DNA of 64,000 nt, from positions 372,001 to 436,000 of the forward strand of contig NZ_QXIO01000001.1 of assembly GCF_003545765.1 (NCBI RefSeq), read 5' to 3'. A program made the translations under genes and the position numbers. The stretch's first letter is position 1. Each line of letters starts with the position of its first letter. This DNA is from Colwellia sp. RSH04. Its GTDB lineage: Bacteria > Pseudomonadota > Gammaproteobacteria > Enterobacterales > Alteromonadaceae. This document shows, piece by piece, positions 1-9,000 of this stretch. The notes below the pieces were generated by a model that was not told where the DNA came from, ran no database searches, and was given only the letters and a program-made list of their open reading frames with translations.

Positions 1-246
1 AATGTTGGCTTGGGTAAATGCGTTAGCAAACTGCTGATATGACGCCTCAGTATGATCTTGAGTGAGGTCACCAGTAAACACGACATAATCAATAGAGTCA
101 TCTTTGGCGAGTGAATTAAGCACTGCTTTTAGATTAGCTAATACATCAACGCCACAATGCAGTTGCCCTGATTGAGCAAACAAATGGCTATCTGATACTT
201 GCGCAATAGTAAGTGGTTGCTTCAAGTGGCTTTGTGGCATTTTCAT
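1..246 (-). CDS. cpdA: 3',5'-cAMP phosphodiesterase CpdA (N-terminal part, cut by window edge)
   Basis: Only the first 82 codons are present; the gene runs off the left edge. The translation carries the metallophosphoesterase signatures SDSHLF (D-x-H metal ligands, about residues 18-23) and a later VVFTGDLTQD block (GD metal-binding motif). The family hydrolyses cAMP to AMP in the cytosol. The context is decisive: nudF, yqiB and cpdA in this order, divergent from tolC, is the classical enterobacterial arrangement. The ATG at 246 is followed two codons later by another ATG at 240, so the exact start is uncertain by two residues. It is probably co-transcribed with the gene ending at 278. Confidence 0.9.
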   Translation of the reverse strand, partial: MKMPQSHLKQPLTIAQVSDSHLFAQSGQLHCGVDVLANLKAVLNSLAKDDSIDYVVFTGDLTQDHTEASYQQFANAFTQANI

Positions 247-277
247 CACACTTTTATTCAAAAAAAACAGTAAAAAA

Positions 278-751
278 CTATTTCTTTAACTCAACTAACG
301 TTTGCCCCATAGACAAACATAAATGTAGCCAGTCATGTAAAAACTGATTAATTTGTTGCTTTTCATCTTGTTGATGCATATGCCGATTTGGGTAATCATA
401 ACGAGGTTTTATTTGTCTAACATCTTGGCTTTTAATCACTTCTGCCATCCTAGCATCATGATATAAACGAATTTCCATACGTGGCTTAAATAAATTAGCT
501 ATTTTAGCGTTGTTAATCGCTTTAATAGTTTGCTGCTCGATAGTAACAACCGACGTATAACGGGTAATTTCTATAATTTTAATGCGATAAGCAAGTGACT
601 CATTAATAAAAAACTGACGTTGCTCGTTTAATTTATCGTTACCTGCTAATAATTTAGTCAGCAACATATAATTATTGCTACATAGCGTCATCAAACTAAC
701 TAGGTTAGGTTGATACTTTCTTTGCTTTTGTTTATTTAGAAAAAAACTCAT
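278..751 (-). CDS. yqiB: DUF1249 family protein (YqiB-like)
   Basis: Small cytosolic protein of about 157 residues, of the DUF1249/YqiB family, whose function is not established. It lies between nudF and cpdA as in E. coli. The conserved core begins at KYQPNLVSLM and ends near DWLHLCLSMG. The frame is open further upstream, to a GTG at 802 and an ATG at 775, but family proteins begin close to the KYQPNL block, so I chose the ATG at 751. That ATG is directly preceded by nine consecutive G residues (752-760), which can serve as an over-long Shine-Dalgarno sequence and is an unusual context for a start codon. Confidence 0.82.
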   Translation of the reverse strand: MSFFLNKQKQRKYQPNLVSLMTLCSNNYMLLTKLLAGNDKLNEQRQFFINESLAYRIKIIEITRYTSVVTIEQQTIKAINNAKIANLFKPRMEIRLYHDARMAEVIKSQDVRQIKPRYDYPNRHMHQQDEKQQINQFLHDWLHLCLSMGQTLVELKK

Positions 752-898
752 CCCCCCCCCTGTTAACGTTCTCATAATTGTTGTGAATGACCAAAGCTTC
801 ACAGCTAAGTTTACCCTAATTTACCTTTTACGGCACTTAAGATTATTACTTATACCTTTCCGTATAAGAAAGTGTTCGCTTCTTTATGTAAAATGGTA

Positions 899-1531
899 TT
901 ACAGATTTTGATAATTCAATGCTAACCACTGCAGCGCAATAATCGTTGATGCATTGGTTATTTTTCCAGCAGATAATAAAGCTAATGCCTCTTCTCTTGG
1001 TACAAGATGTAACAAGATATCTTCATTTTCTTCATCTAAACCAAAGACACCACCAACGTCAACTTGGCTGGAATCAATTTTCGCTAAATAAAGGTGCATA
1101 CATTCACTCATACCGCCGGGGCTAGAAAGGTATTTCATGATTGGAGTGATATCTTTTTCAGTGATCTGAATATCAGCCTCTTCTTTCGCTTCTCGAATGG
1201 CAACATCAATAGGGCTTTCGTCTTGACCAAACATGCCAGCTATAAACTCTAACAACCAAGGGTTCTGATTACTGCGCAATGCGCCTGGTCTAAATTGCTC
1301 AATTAATAAAACCTTATCTTCTTTAACGTCATAAGGTATCACTACAACAGCATCACCGCGCTCAAACATCTCTCGCTGAATCAGTTGACTTTGCTTTCCC
1401 GAAAACAACTTATGGGTTAATTGATAGACATTAATGGCAAAAAACCCTTGATACTGGGTTTCAATGGTTCTAACTTCTACATCACTGGTGCTATACCTGA
1501 GCATAGCTGTATTCTTATCTAACATATTCAC
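899..1531 (-). CDS. nudF: ADP-ribose diphosphatase NudF (Nudix hydrolase)
   Basis: Nudix hydrolase of 210 residues that should split ADP-ribose into AMP and ribose 5-phosphate. The Nudix box is visible about residues 98-120: GMFGQDE...REAKEEADI. It fits G-x5-E-x7-REUxEExGU except that the usual Gly near the end is Asp (EEADI instead of EEAGU). The metal-binding glutamates of REAKEE are intact. The start is a GTG at 1531 with an AAAGGA ribosome-binding site about 8 bases upstream; an ATG two codons later (1525) is the alternative. First gene of a nudF-yqiB-cpdA unit, divergent from tolC. Confidence 0.92.
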   Translation of the reverse strand: MNMLDKNTAMLRYSTSDVEVRTIETQYQGFFAINVYQLTHKLFSGKQSQLIQREMFERGDAVVVIPYDVKEDKVLLIEQFRPGALRSNQNPWLLEFIAGMFGQDESPIDVAIREAKEEADIQITEKDITPIMKYLSSPGGMSECMHLYLAKIDSSQVDVGGVFGLDEENEDILLHLVPREEALALLSAGKITNASTIIALQWLALNYQNL

Positions 1532-1720
1532 TTTATAGTCCTTTTTTAGAGTAAACCTTCAAGGTATGGGGTATTATGCTATGTTAATTAAACAAATATA
1601 ATAATTTGTTACACTAGTAGACCGTTATTTTATTTGGTTAATATAAAAACTTCTGTAACATAGCCGAGTATAAAAACAAAATGTAATATGCGTGCATTGC
1701 ACACAAGGAAAAGCTTACTC

Positions 1721-3073
1721 ATGAAAAAATCATTAAGTACCCTAATTATAGCCATCACTGGTGCGCTATCGAGCGCAAATGTGTTGGCTGATGACTTACT
1801 TTCAGTATATCAACAGGCATTATTAAATGATCCTGTTGTGTTAAAAGCACAAGCACAATTTAAAGTAGTTCAAGAAGATATTGTTCAAGCGCGTGCCGTG
1901 CTACTTCCACAAATAAGTGCAAACGGCTCATACAGCGACGGTGAACGTGAATCATACAGTAACTTAACTGGTAATAGTTCAACGGTAGAGTTTAATAGCT
2001 TAGGTTATGGCGCTAGTTTAAATATGCAGCTATACCATCACGATAGTTGGTTACGATTAGATAATGCGGAAAAGTCAGCGCATCAGAGTGATTTAACCTA
2101 CCAAGTTGCTAAGCAAGATTTAATTACTCGCGTAACAAAAGCATACTTTGAACTATTAAGCTCTAAAGATGATCTAGTGTTTGCCAAAGCAGAAAAAGAA
2201 GCCATTGCTCGTCAATTAGAGCAAACTAAACAACGCTTCTCTGTGGGCTTAACTGCAATAACAGACGTTCACGAAGCTCAAGCACAGTACGATAATGCGG
2301 TCACTGAAGAAATTCGTGCTGAAAATGCAATTTACCAAGCTGAAGAAGAACTAAGAGTTATTACTAATTCGTACCCTCAAAATATTAGCGTTTTAAATAC
2401 GGAGCGTTTTAGTACCAGTGTACCCACACCAAGCAGCGCTGATGAATGGCAAGCCAAAGCAGAAGCGAAAAATCTAGATTTAATCGCGGCTAAAGTAGGA
2501 ATCGACATTGCTAAAGACGCTATTAATATTGCACGTGCAGGGCATTACCCTACCTTAGATTTTGGTGCAAACTATAATAGTAATGATGGTAAAACCAGTA
2601 GTGATAACCCTCTTTTAAATTCTAACGACCCACGACTTGATGACTACTCAATAGGTGTTCAGTTAAATGTACCTATTTACTCAGGTGGCGCTATCGAAAG
2701 TTCGGTACGAAAAGCACAAAATCAATTTGTTGCCGCTAGCCAAGACTTATCATTAACGCACCGTAGCGTAGTTCGTACAACACGTAATGCTTATAATACT
2801 GTAATTGCGGGTATTTCTGCCATTAAAGCACTAGAGCAATCAGTACTGAGTGCGCAAAAAGCACTTGAAGCAACAGAAGCTGGGTTTGAAGTGGGAACAC
2901 GTACCATTGTTGACGTATTAGACAGTACTCGTAACCTTTATAATGCTAAACGAAACCTATCATCTACTCGTTATGGCTACATTCAAAACGTTTTATTATT
3001 AAAGCGTGCTGCAGGTACCATTACCGAAGAAGATATCAATGCAATTAATTCAGGTTTAACAGCACAGAATTAA
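1721..3073 (+). CDS. tolC: Outer membrane efflux channel TolC
   Basis: TolC-family outer membrane factor of about 450 residues that forms the trimeric exit duct for drug pumps and type I secretion. The chosen start, MKKSLSTLII, gives a clean signal peptide ending SANVLA before DD. The frame is open 11 codons further upstream (to 1688), but that extension would bury the signal. Two repeated alpha-helical hairpin halves are seen (DLLSVYQQALLNDP near the N-terminus; a second half with YSIGVQLNVPIYSGG, typical of the beta-barrel strand). Divergent from nudF across about 190 bases that must hold both promoters. Followed by a strong terminator. Confidence 0.95.
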   Translation: MKKSLSTLIIAITGALSSANVLADDLLSVYQQALLNDPVVLKAQAQFKVVQEDIVQARAVLLPQISANGSYSDGERESYSNLTGNSSTVEFNSLGYGASLNMQLYHHDSWLRLDNAEKSAHQSDLTYQVAKQDLITRVTKAYFELLSSKDDLVFAKAEKEAIARQLEQTKQRFSVGLTAITDVHEAQAQYDNAVTEEIRAENAIYQAEEELRVITNSYPQNISVLNTERFSTSVPTPSSADEWQAKAEAKNLDLIAAKVGIDIAKDAINIARAGHYPTLDFGANYNSNDGKTSSDNPLLNSNDPRLDDYSIGVQLNVPIYSGGAIESSVRKAQNQFVAASQDLSLTHRSVVRTTRNAYNTVIAGISAIKALEQSVLSAQKALEATEAGFEVGTRTIVDVLDSTRNLYNAKRNLSSTRYGYIQNVLLLKRAAGTITEEDINAINSGLTAQN

Positions 3074-3100
3074 TCGAAGAAAGATGATGTATTAGTTAGA

Positions 3101-3130
3101 AACGGCTCATTAAAGATGAGCCGTTTTTTT
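3101..3130 (+). terminator. Rho-independent terminator of tolC
   Basis: Perfect 10-bp stem AACGGCTCAT / ATGAGCCGTT with a 5-base loop, followed by a run of T. It lies between tolC and the convergent aspartoacylase-like gene. Confidence 0.9.
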
Positions 3131-3143
3131 ATGTGAAAATTCT

Positions 3144-4190
3144 TTAACTTTTATCATGAAAAAACGATGACTCTATCGTTGCATAAAATAAACAATCATT
3201 ATTGGCGATATCTAGTTTAGTGGTCGCCATAAACAACTGCAAAGATTGCTTGGTATAAATACAACCATTTTGTAATGTTAGTAGGTTACAAAGCTGTTCA
3301 GCTCCTTGCTCATCTTTAGCCGTTAACGGTAACTCATTATTTTTGTTGTACCATCCAATTAACTCCCCAGCAGCTGTTAACTGGTTATTTAGTTTTTCTA
3401 TATCGGTTCTTACAGTGATATCTGCGGTGAGTAAGGCGTAATCACCAAACCCTAAGGTAACATCTTGCTTTAATTCTACACGACAAGGAAAGCGATGAAT
3501 GTCTACTTGAGCTGCATGATGATCAAAAATAACTTCACGGTTAGTAAATCGATTAATCCCGTCAATAGCTATTTGGTGAGAGAACAGCTCAGTAGCACCA
3601 CCGCATTCTATGGTAACGATAGGAGCAGAAAAGTCCTGCTCCATAATAGCGCCAACATTCAACCCGGTAAGAATCACCTTATTAGTAAACAGTGAGATTA
3701 AATCTAGAACCTTATCACTATCTGAAATAGACACGCCAAATGCTGGACTACTGCCTGAGGTGTTATGTAAATCAATAATAGCTTCAGGGTTCACCTCTGA
3801 TACAGCATCCATTATTTGTTTAGCTCTACGATGAATACCACTATCTGACTCTTTTTTTAGATCGAAAAATCGATTCAAATCTTGGGCTGCATGTAAGTAA
3901 CGATGAGAAAACTCAGGAAGCAAGTTAGCCGCTTCAGGGTTGCAAATAACAAAGCGTATGTTAACTGCTGGTATAACCTTAGCAAGTAACCATTGGTGCA
4001 GTGCAATCATACCAGACGGCTCATTACCATGAATTAATGTGGTAATCACTCTAGTTCGAGTTTTATCAACGCCTTTCACATCAAAAATAGTTAAGCCTGT
4101 TAATTGTCTAAGAAACGCTAACGGGTTTGTTGGAATTTCTTTTGCAAATGCTTCATCAACATAAGTGATATGAGGTAAAAATTTATTCAT
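3144..4190 (-). CDS. Succinylglutamate desuccinylase / aspartoacylase family zinc hydrolase
   Basis: About 348 residues of the AstE/AspA M14-like deacylase family, which removes acyl groups from N-acyl amino acids with a zinc ion. HGNEPSG gives the H-x-x-E zinc pair; the later DLHNTSG and ECGG blocks match the third zinc ligand and catalytic region. The ATG at 4190 overlaps the TGA of the upstream gene as ATGA, indicating translational coupling; the frame is open six codons further up. No other arginine succinyltransferase pathway gene (astA/B/C/D) is next to it, so AstE proper is not assured. The coupling to a glutamate-cysteine-ligase-like enzyme suggests a shared substrate, a gamma-glutamyl or N-acyl amino acid compound. 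Confidence 0.8.
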   Translation of the reverse strand: MNKFLPHITYVDEAFAKEIPTNPLAFLRQLTGLTIFDVKGVDKTRTRVITTLIHGNEPSGMIALHQWLLAKVIPAVNIRFVICNPEAANLLPEFSHRYLHAAQDLNRFFDLKKESDSGIHRRAKQIMDAVSEVNPEAIIDLHNTSGSSPAFGVSISDSDKVLDLISLFTNKVILTGLNVGAIMEQDFSAPIVTIECGGATELFSHQIAIDGINRFTNREVIFDHHAAQVDIHRFPCRVELKQDVTLGFGDYALLTADITVRTDIEKLNNQLTAAGELIGWYNKNNELPLTAKDEQGAEQLCNLLTLQNGCIYTKQSLQLFMATTKLDIANNDCLFYATIESSFFHDKS

Positions 4191-5662
4191 TGCCAGCACC
4201 GATACCATTCACTAATAGGCTGGCCTTCAAGTTGGTTAGCATAATAAATTTCTAGTAGTTTTTCGCATGCTTTATCGTTAGGTAATGTTTTTCGTAAATG
4301 CATTAATGTCTTTTTAGCCCAGTGTCCGCCAGTAACACCTACAGATAATCTCTTTTGTATTATTTGTAAGTATTTATCACGCTCTTCACAACTCACTCCT
4401 AGAGCGCTTAATCCATCATTAGCAATAAGCAACATTTCATCAATGACATTTTTTATCGGTACTTCTACCGGTTTATTTTGATAATTTTGTGGCCATAAAA
4501 TAGTGGCATCTAAACCATTTTTGGCTGCCCGATAAAAATTATATTTAGCAAATTGGAAAGGAATTCTAGAAATATACTGCTCTATTTTTGGTGCTAAACC
4601 TACGGCCATGCCAATGGCAAAAGCGGCATTAGCAGTCATATCAAGAGCTGTTGGGCCTGCAGGTAAGGCACGAAATTCAATCCGTACATGACCATTGCCT
4701 GAGGGAGAGTAAATAGGACGATTCCACGGCCAAGTAGTTCCCATATGAAAGTTAAGCTCTGCAAGCTCTGGATTTTGCTCATAAGCTTTTTCAGGAAACG
4801 ATTCAGGCATTATCGGTTGATATAAATTAACGGTTTCAGAGAATAACTCCCACGCTCCTTTGCGTACCCAACCATGACCAAAAGTAACTCGGGCAGGTTC
4901 TCGCCAGTTATTATGATCAGGCATACGACTATCCGTTGATTGTTTAAACAAAGCAACTCGGGTTTCATCCCACGCGCAATGACCTAAAAATACACCTGAG
5001 TTGGCAGAAATAGCCAATGACATGGGCAAGCTGAGCTGGGCTGCATTAAAGGTATCTGCAAACTGTTCTTTTTCAGTCATTAAATGGACTTGAAAAGACG
5101 TATTCGCGCCTTCGGTACACAGCTCTGACGTATGAAAATCAATGGGTTCATCGCCATCAATTTTTATATGAAAAGGTTCGCCCCGAAGTTTACTTAACTC
5201 TCTTGCCAAGGATTTATAACGACCTAAATTGGTCATGTACTCATTTGAAAGATGGTGTTCAGCTAAGGTAGGTAAAATACCAATAGCAACAGGTCTTGTC
5301 GCTAATTTAGCTGCCGTTGAATTTAAATGAACAAATTTTGCTAAAATTTCCTGAGTTAACTGACTAAAAGGCTTACCTGCTGCTTTAACTGGAGATAGGT
5401 TTAATTCAAGGTTATAAGTGTTTAACTCTGACTGGAACTGCTCATCTTTTAGCAGTGCTAATAATTCAAGGTTGACTGGGCTTACTTGATGCTGAGCATT
5501 CATTAAGTAAACCTCTAATTCAGCGCCAATATAAATATCGCCTTGGCCAAAGGTAGGTTTAGCAATAACTTGCTTTAAGGTATCAAGTTGATCATGAATT
5601 TTACGATTAAAATTCGCATAATCATCAGCACTATAGTCTTGTTCGACAACATTCCGTCCCAT
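4187..5662 (-). CDS. Glutamate--cysteine ligase family protein (GCS2-like)
   Basis: A 491-residue protein of the GCS2-type ATP-dependent carboxylate-amine ligase superfamily. The N-terminal GAELEVYLMN block is the family's Glu-rich metal/ATP site, and GNGHVRIEFRALPAGPT is a conserved downstream core stretch. It does not resemble the E. coli GshA type at its N-terminus, so glutathione synthesis is possible but not shown. The stop codon overlaps the start of the aspartoacylase-like gene (ATGA), so the two form an operon. The 227 bases upstream of it (5663-5889) are AT-rich; I see no clear motif there beyond a possible promoter. Confidence 0.75.
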   Translation of the reverse strand: MGRNVVEQDYSADDYANFNRKIHDQLDTLKQVIAKPTFGQGDIYIGAELEVYLMNAQHQVSPVNLELLALLKDEQFQSELNTYNLELNLSPVKAAGKPFSQLTQEILAKFVHLNSTAAKLATRPVAIGILPTLAEHHLSNEYMTNLGRYKSLARELSKLRGEPFHIKIDGDEPIDFHTSELCTEGANTSFQVHLMTEKEQFADTFNAAQLSLPMSLAISANSGVFLGHCAWDETRVALFKQSTDSRMPDHNNWREPARVTFGHGWVRKGAWELFSETVNLYQPIMPESFPEKAYEQNPELAELNFHMGTTWPWNRPIYSPSGNGHVRIEFRALPAGPTALDMTANAAFAIGMAVGLAPKIEQYISRIPFQFAKYNFYRAAKNGLDATILWPQNYQNKPVEVPIKNVIDEMLLIANDGLSALGVSCEERDKYLQIIQKRLSVGVTGGHWAKKTLMHLRKTLPNDKACEKLLEIYYANQLEGQPISEWYRCWQ

Positions 5663-5889
5663 ATCCTACTCGCCTTATAGAAAAACTATAAATAAAGATG
5701 GTATGTTTTAGACTATATGAAAAATAATATTTATTCTACTGATATGAAATTAATGGCTTTTAAATATTAATTACAGGCATATATAGTAACTTATGCATAT
5801 TGTTTGAATGCGAAAAAAACAAACAAGAAAAATAGCAGATACGATATGTGTTAGAAAATGCACTTAAACTTATAAAATAACAGACAAAA

Positions 5890-6996
5890 CTACATCAAAC
5901 TTCTGAAGAAATTACAAAGCTCATTCGCCTCACGCTCAACAGAATAGTGTTCAAGCACACGTTCTCTACCTGCCACTCCCATTTCAGCCAACTTGTCATC
6001 ATCGCTAAGTAATATTTTCAGTTTAGCTTTAACGGCCTTTGAGTCATTAATAGGAACAACAAAGCCATCAACGCCTTCTCTTACCACCTCAGGCCATGCA
6101 CCAGCTTGAGATGCAAGTACAGCAGCACCACTACTCATTGCCTCAAGAATCGTTAAACCAAAACCTTCATTTTCACTTAAGGCAACTACTAAAGAAAGTG
6201 CGCTAAAAATACCAGGAATATCAGAAAAGTCTTGCTCACCTGCAAACACAATTCTGTCAGATAAATTAGCTTGAGCAATCTGAGCTTTTAATTCATCAAC
6301 AAACGATTCATTTGATCCAGATATTGAACCGACAATCACTGCGGTATAATCTGGATAATCATTTAAGACATCAATACAACCTTGCACAAAAAGATGCACG
6401 CCTTTTTGCTTTCTAACCCGACCTAAAATCGCAATACCACGCTTACCTTTATCTATTCCTTCAGGTAATAGTGATAATGATTGCCACGCTGCCGCTTTAT
6501 TTTCTGGCGGTACGTATACATCCGTTTTAACACCATGATAAATAATCGCATCAGGTTTTCGATGCAAATAACTTGCTGATGCTTTACACATGGCTAATAC
6601 CGCATCCATCCTATCGGTTAACCATAAAGTAAAGCCTGAGCGATAACGTTGAGCCGCAGAACTAAATACCACTTTTATTTTTGCTCTAAACACATATTTC
6701 AAAATCAACGCTTGTATCATTTCATCAACACGGCGAGCATGAAAAATTCTAAACTTTCCATTCTTTAGCGGTTTTCGACACATACTTGCTACCTGCCAAA
6801 AACTAATCGCTAAACTTGAGTCAGGTAAATGATGTTTGCCCATAACACGTAAGTTAATCAATTCACGCTGATGAGATAATACTTGTAACATGGTCGAGGT
6901 AACCCCTGAAAAGTTACTATTTGAGTTACCTATAATTAACTCTACTTCAGATTCATTATCGGTTTGGTTTGTGTTACTTGTCATTAATAAACTCAT
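5890..6996 (-). CDS. GT4 family glycosyltransferase
   Basis: Retaining GT-B glycosyltransferase of about 368 residues. The nucleotide-sugar-binding half carries the E-x7-E motif in ENEGFGLTILEAMSSG, preceded by GRVRKQKGVHLFV, typical of GT4. The frame extends to a TTG at 7047, but the first ATG (6996, MSLLMTSN) or a second one four codons later (6984) is more likely. Divergent from a lipid A acyltransferase, so a role in lipopolysaccharide core synthesis (LpcC-like mannosyl transfer) is plausible. That role is inferred from position, not shown by the sequence. Confidence 0.8.
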   Translation of the reverse strand: MSLLMTSNTNQTDNESEVELIIGNSNSNFSGVTSTMLQVLSHQRELINLRVMGKHHLPDSSLAISFWQVASMCRKPLKNGKFRIFHARRVDEMIQALILKYVFRAKIKVVFSSAAQRYRSGFTLWLTDRMDAVLAMCKASASYLHRKPDAIIYHGVKTDVYVPPENKAAAWQSLSLLPEGIDKGKRGIAILGRVRKQKGVHLFVQGCIDVLNDYPDYTAVIVGSISGSNESFVDELKAQIAQANLSDRIVFAGEQDFSDIPGIFSALSLVVALSENEGFGLTILEAMSSGAAVLASQAGAWPEVVREGVDGFVVPINDSKAVKAKLKILLSDDDKLAEMGVAGRERVLEHYSVEREANELCNFFRSLM

Positions 6997-7116
6997 TAAT
7001 TCAACTGTTATCGTTTGAAAGAGGTATTCTACTGTAAAACAGACCAATCAAAATAGTGCTTTTACAAAAAACATCAACCTTTCTCCTGGTAACAGCTATT
7101 CGCTATTCTCATTTAC

Positions 7117-8103
7117 TTGGGTATAATCAGCGCCAGCATCAAACAAGCCGAAGTGATACCTGTAGTGAGCAGAAATAAAGTTTTACAGCCCGATTTCAAA
7201 TTATCCTTTTTATTACCTAAGTATTGGCCAACTTGGATTGGTGTTTTTATTCTGTACAGCATTTCTTGGTTACCATATAAACTGCAACTGTCTTTAGGCC
7301 GACTTATCGGGCGGTTATTATTCAAGCTGGGTTCAAAACGTCAACGCGTCGCCTTAACTAACCTTAGGTTATGTTTCCCTGAAAAAGATGAAGCTGAATT
7401 ACAGCGCATTTTAAAGGCAAATTTTGAAAACACAGGTATCGCATTGCTTGAAACAGGCATGGGCTGGTGGTGGCCAGATTGGCGCGTTAAACGGAAAATG
7501 ACAATTAAAGGCTTGCATCATTTAGAGAAAGCCAAAAAAGAAGGGAAAGGCGTTTTACTACTTGCAATGCATTACCTTAGTGTGGAAATGAATGCTCGTG
7601 GCGTAGGTTATGGTCATCCTATGGTTGTTTTTTACCGTCCACATAACAACCAACTAATGGAATACTTTCAATTTAGAGGAAGAGGTCGTTCCAACAAGTA
7701 CATGCTTGGCAAACGTGATGTCAAAGGTTTAATTAAAGCACTGCATGACGGAGAAGTATGCATTTACTTACCCGATCAAGATTATGGCAGAAATCGTAGT
7801 CTTTTTGTGCCATTCTTTGGCGTAAAAGAAGCCGCATCGACAACAGGTACGCTTATTTTTGCTAGACAAAAAAATGTTGAAACCATGATGATAGTGCCAA
7901 TAAGAAACGATGATGGGAGTGGCTATACCCTTGAAATATTACCGCCATTCGAAAACTTCCCGACAAATGATGACATTGCCGATGTAACTAGAGTTAATCA
8001 AGAATTAGAAAAAGCCATTTCAGTAAAGCCTGAACAGTATATGTGGTTACATAGACGTTTCAAAACAAGACCTAACCCAGAAGATCCTTCCTTATACAAA
8101 TAA
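7117..8103 (+). CDS. Lipid A biosynthesis acyltransferase (LpxL/LpxM family)
   Basis: LpxL/LpxM (HtrB/MsbB) family inner-membrane acyltransferase of up to 328 residues, adding a secondary acyl chain to lipid A. An N-terminal hydrophobic segment (WIGVFILYSISWLPY) is followed by the H-x4-E catalytic motif in AMHYLSVEMN and a PDQDYG block typical of the family. The longest frame starts with TTG at 7117, but a TATAAT at 7122 suggests the true start is later, for example the GTG at 7165. Divergent from a glycosyltransferase, which fits an envelope lipid role. The N-terminus is therefore uncertain by about 16 residues. Confidence 0.88.
   Translation: MGIISASIKQAEVIPVVSRNKVLQPDFKLSFLLPKYWPTWIGVFILYSISWLPYKLQLSLGRLIGRLLFKLGSKRQRVALTNLRLCFPEKDEAELQRILKANFENTGIALLETGMGWWWPDWRVKRKMTIKGLHHLEKAKKEGKGVLLLAMHYLSVEMNARGVGYGHPMVVFYRPHNNQLMEYFQFRGRGRSNKYMLGKRDVKGLIKALHDGEVCIYLPDQDYGRNRSLFVPFFGVKEAASTTGTLIFARQKNVETMMIVPIRNDDGSGYTLEILPPFENFPTNDDIADVTRVNQELEKAISVKPEQYMWLHRRFKTRPNPEDPSLYK
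7122..7127 (+). promoter_or_regulatory. Possible -10 box (TATAAT) before the acyltransferase gene
   Basis: A consensus TATAAT preceded by GGG lies just inside the longest open frame of the acyltransferase gene. If used, transcription would begin near 7134, and the TTG at 7117 could not be the start codon. The matching -35 region is weak, so this is tentative. Confidence 0.4.
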
Positions 8104-8221
8104 CAGAGATAAAGTTAAGAAAATAGTGATAAAAACATAAATAACCAGCCAAAGTTTGTATAAATAAACTTCTTTGCGTAAAGTTATAAATACTATAACT
8201 ATTTAAGGCATTGATGAGATA

Positions 8222-8920
8222 ATGAATTTTTGGCTGCGTAATGTCATTCTGGCAATTATATTATCTGGATTAGCATGGGCATTCTTTGCCAACCAAGATT
8301 TTCTATTATCACTTGATGGCTCAATGGCTCAAGCCGAAGTTGAAGAGCAACCCTCGGTGATTGACAAAGCACCAACGGAAGCTTACCAAGCTGTTAATAC
8401 TAATAAAGCAAAAGTTGCCACACCAAAAACCACCAATAAAGCTGCCATTGGTCTATCAAAGTTTTACGCTAATTTACATGGCGACATGGATGATGAAGGA
8501 CCCCAAATTAAAAACAATATTGTTTACTTACCCGATCCTAAAGGTGATTTAGACAAATTGTTACAAGCAAGGGAAATGATTGTTCGCCCATATAAAAAGA
8601 ATTGGCAAGGCAGCATTGAATCTCGCCCCTTTAGAAAAGGACAAGCATTAAACATTAAACTGGCTGAGTATACTGAAAAAGCAGGAATTGAGCTTATTTG
8701 GTGGCTAAATCGAGACTTTATTGTTAAAGACCCTTTTCGTATTAAAAAAGATCTTTTGTCGACCGCTTACCAAATAGGAAAAGCCGTTGAAGGTCACTTT
8801 GAAGAGGGGCTAGCGATATATTTTTGTAATCGCCAGCGCACTATTGTCATTATCGAAGATGAAAACAACCCTTTTCTTGATGAAGAATGCATCCGTCAAG
8901 GCACTGAAAAGCTTTATTAA
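8222..8920 (+). CDS. Membrane-anchored protein with TcpQ-like C-terminal domain
   Basis: 232 residues. One N-terminal membrane helix (VILAIILSGLAWAFF), a low-complexity periplasmic linker rich in Ala, Lys and Thr, then a domain about residues 135-225 (KGQALNIKLAEYTEKAGIEL through RTIVIIED). That domain resembles the TcpQ/PilL C-terminal fold that binds pilus secretins or septal peptidoglycan. Function here is unknown: no pilus genes are adjacent. Its neighbours are a lipid A acyltransferase upstream (118-base gap) and convergent glnE downstream. Confidence 0.6.
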   Translation: MNFWLRNVILAIILSGLAWAFFANQDFLLSLDGSMAQAEVEEQPSVIDKAPTEAYQAVNTNKAKVATPKTTNKAAIGLSKFYANLHGDMDDEGPQIKNNIVYLPDPKGDLDKLLQAREMIVRPYKKNWQGSIESRPFRKGQALNIKLAEYTEKAGIELIWWLNRDFIVKDPFRIKKDLLSTAYQIGKAVEGHFEEGLAIYFCNRQRTIVIIEDENNPFLDEECIRQGTEKLY

Positions 8921-8972
8921 TTTCGTATTTATTCATCCTTTAGGTATATCCCTTAGCGCAAATTAACTTAAA

Positions 8973-9000
8973 CATTATGGCAAATACTTTTGCCATAATG
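8973..9000 (-). terminator. Hairpin overlapping the glnE stop codon
   Basis: CATTATGGCAAA / TTTGCCATAATG forms a 12-bp stem with a 4-base loop that includes the last codons and the TAA of glnE. On the minus strand it is followed by only a short T run (TTTAAGTT), so termination may be inefficient. Confidence 0.55.

Noticed and set aside
7113..7325. 70-residue minus-strand frame at the start of the acyltransferase gene
   Set aside because: Antisense to the N-terminal coding region of the LpxL/M-like gene; no support.
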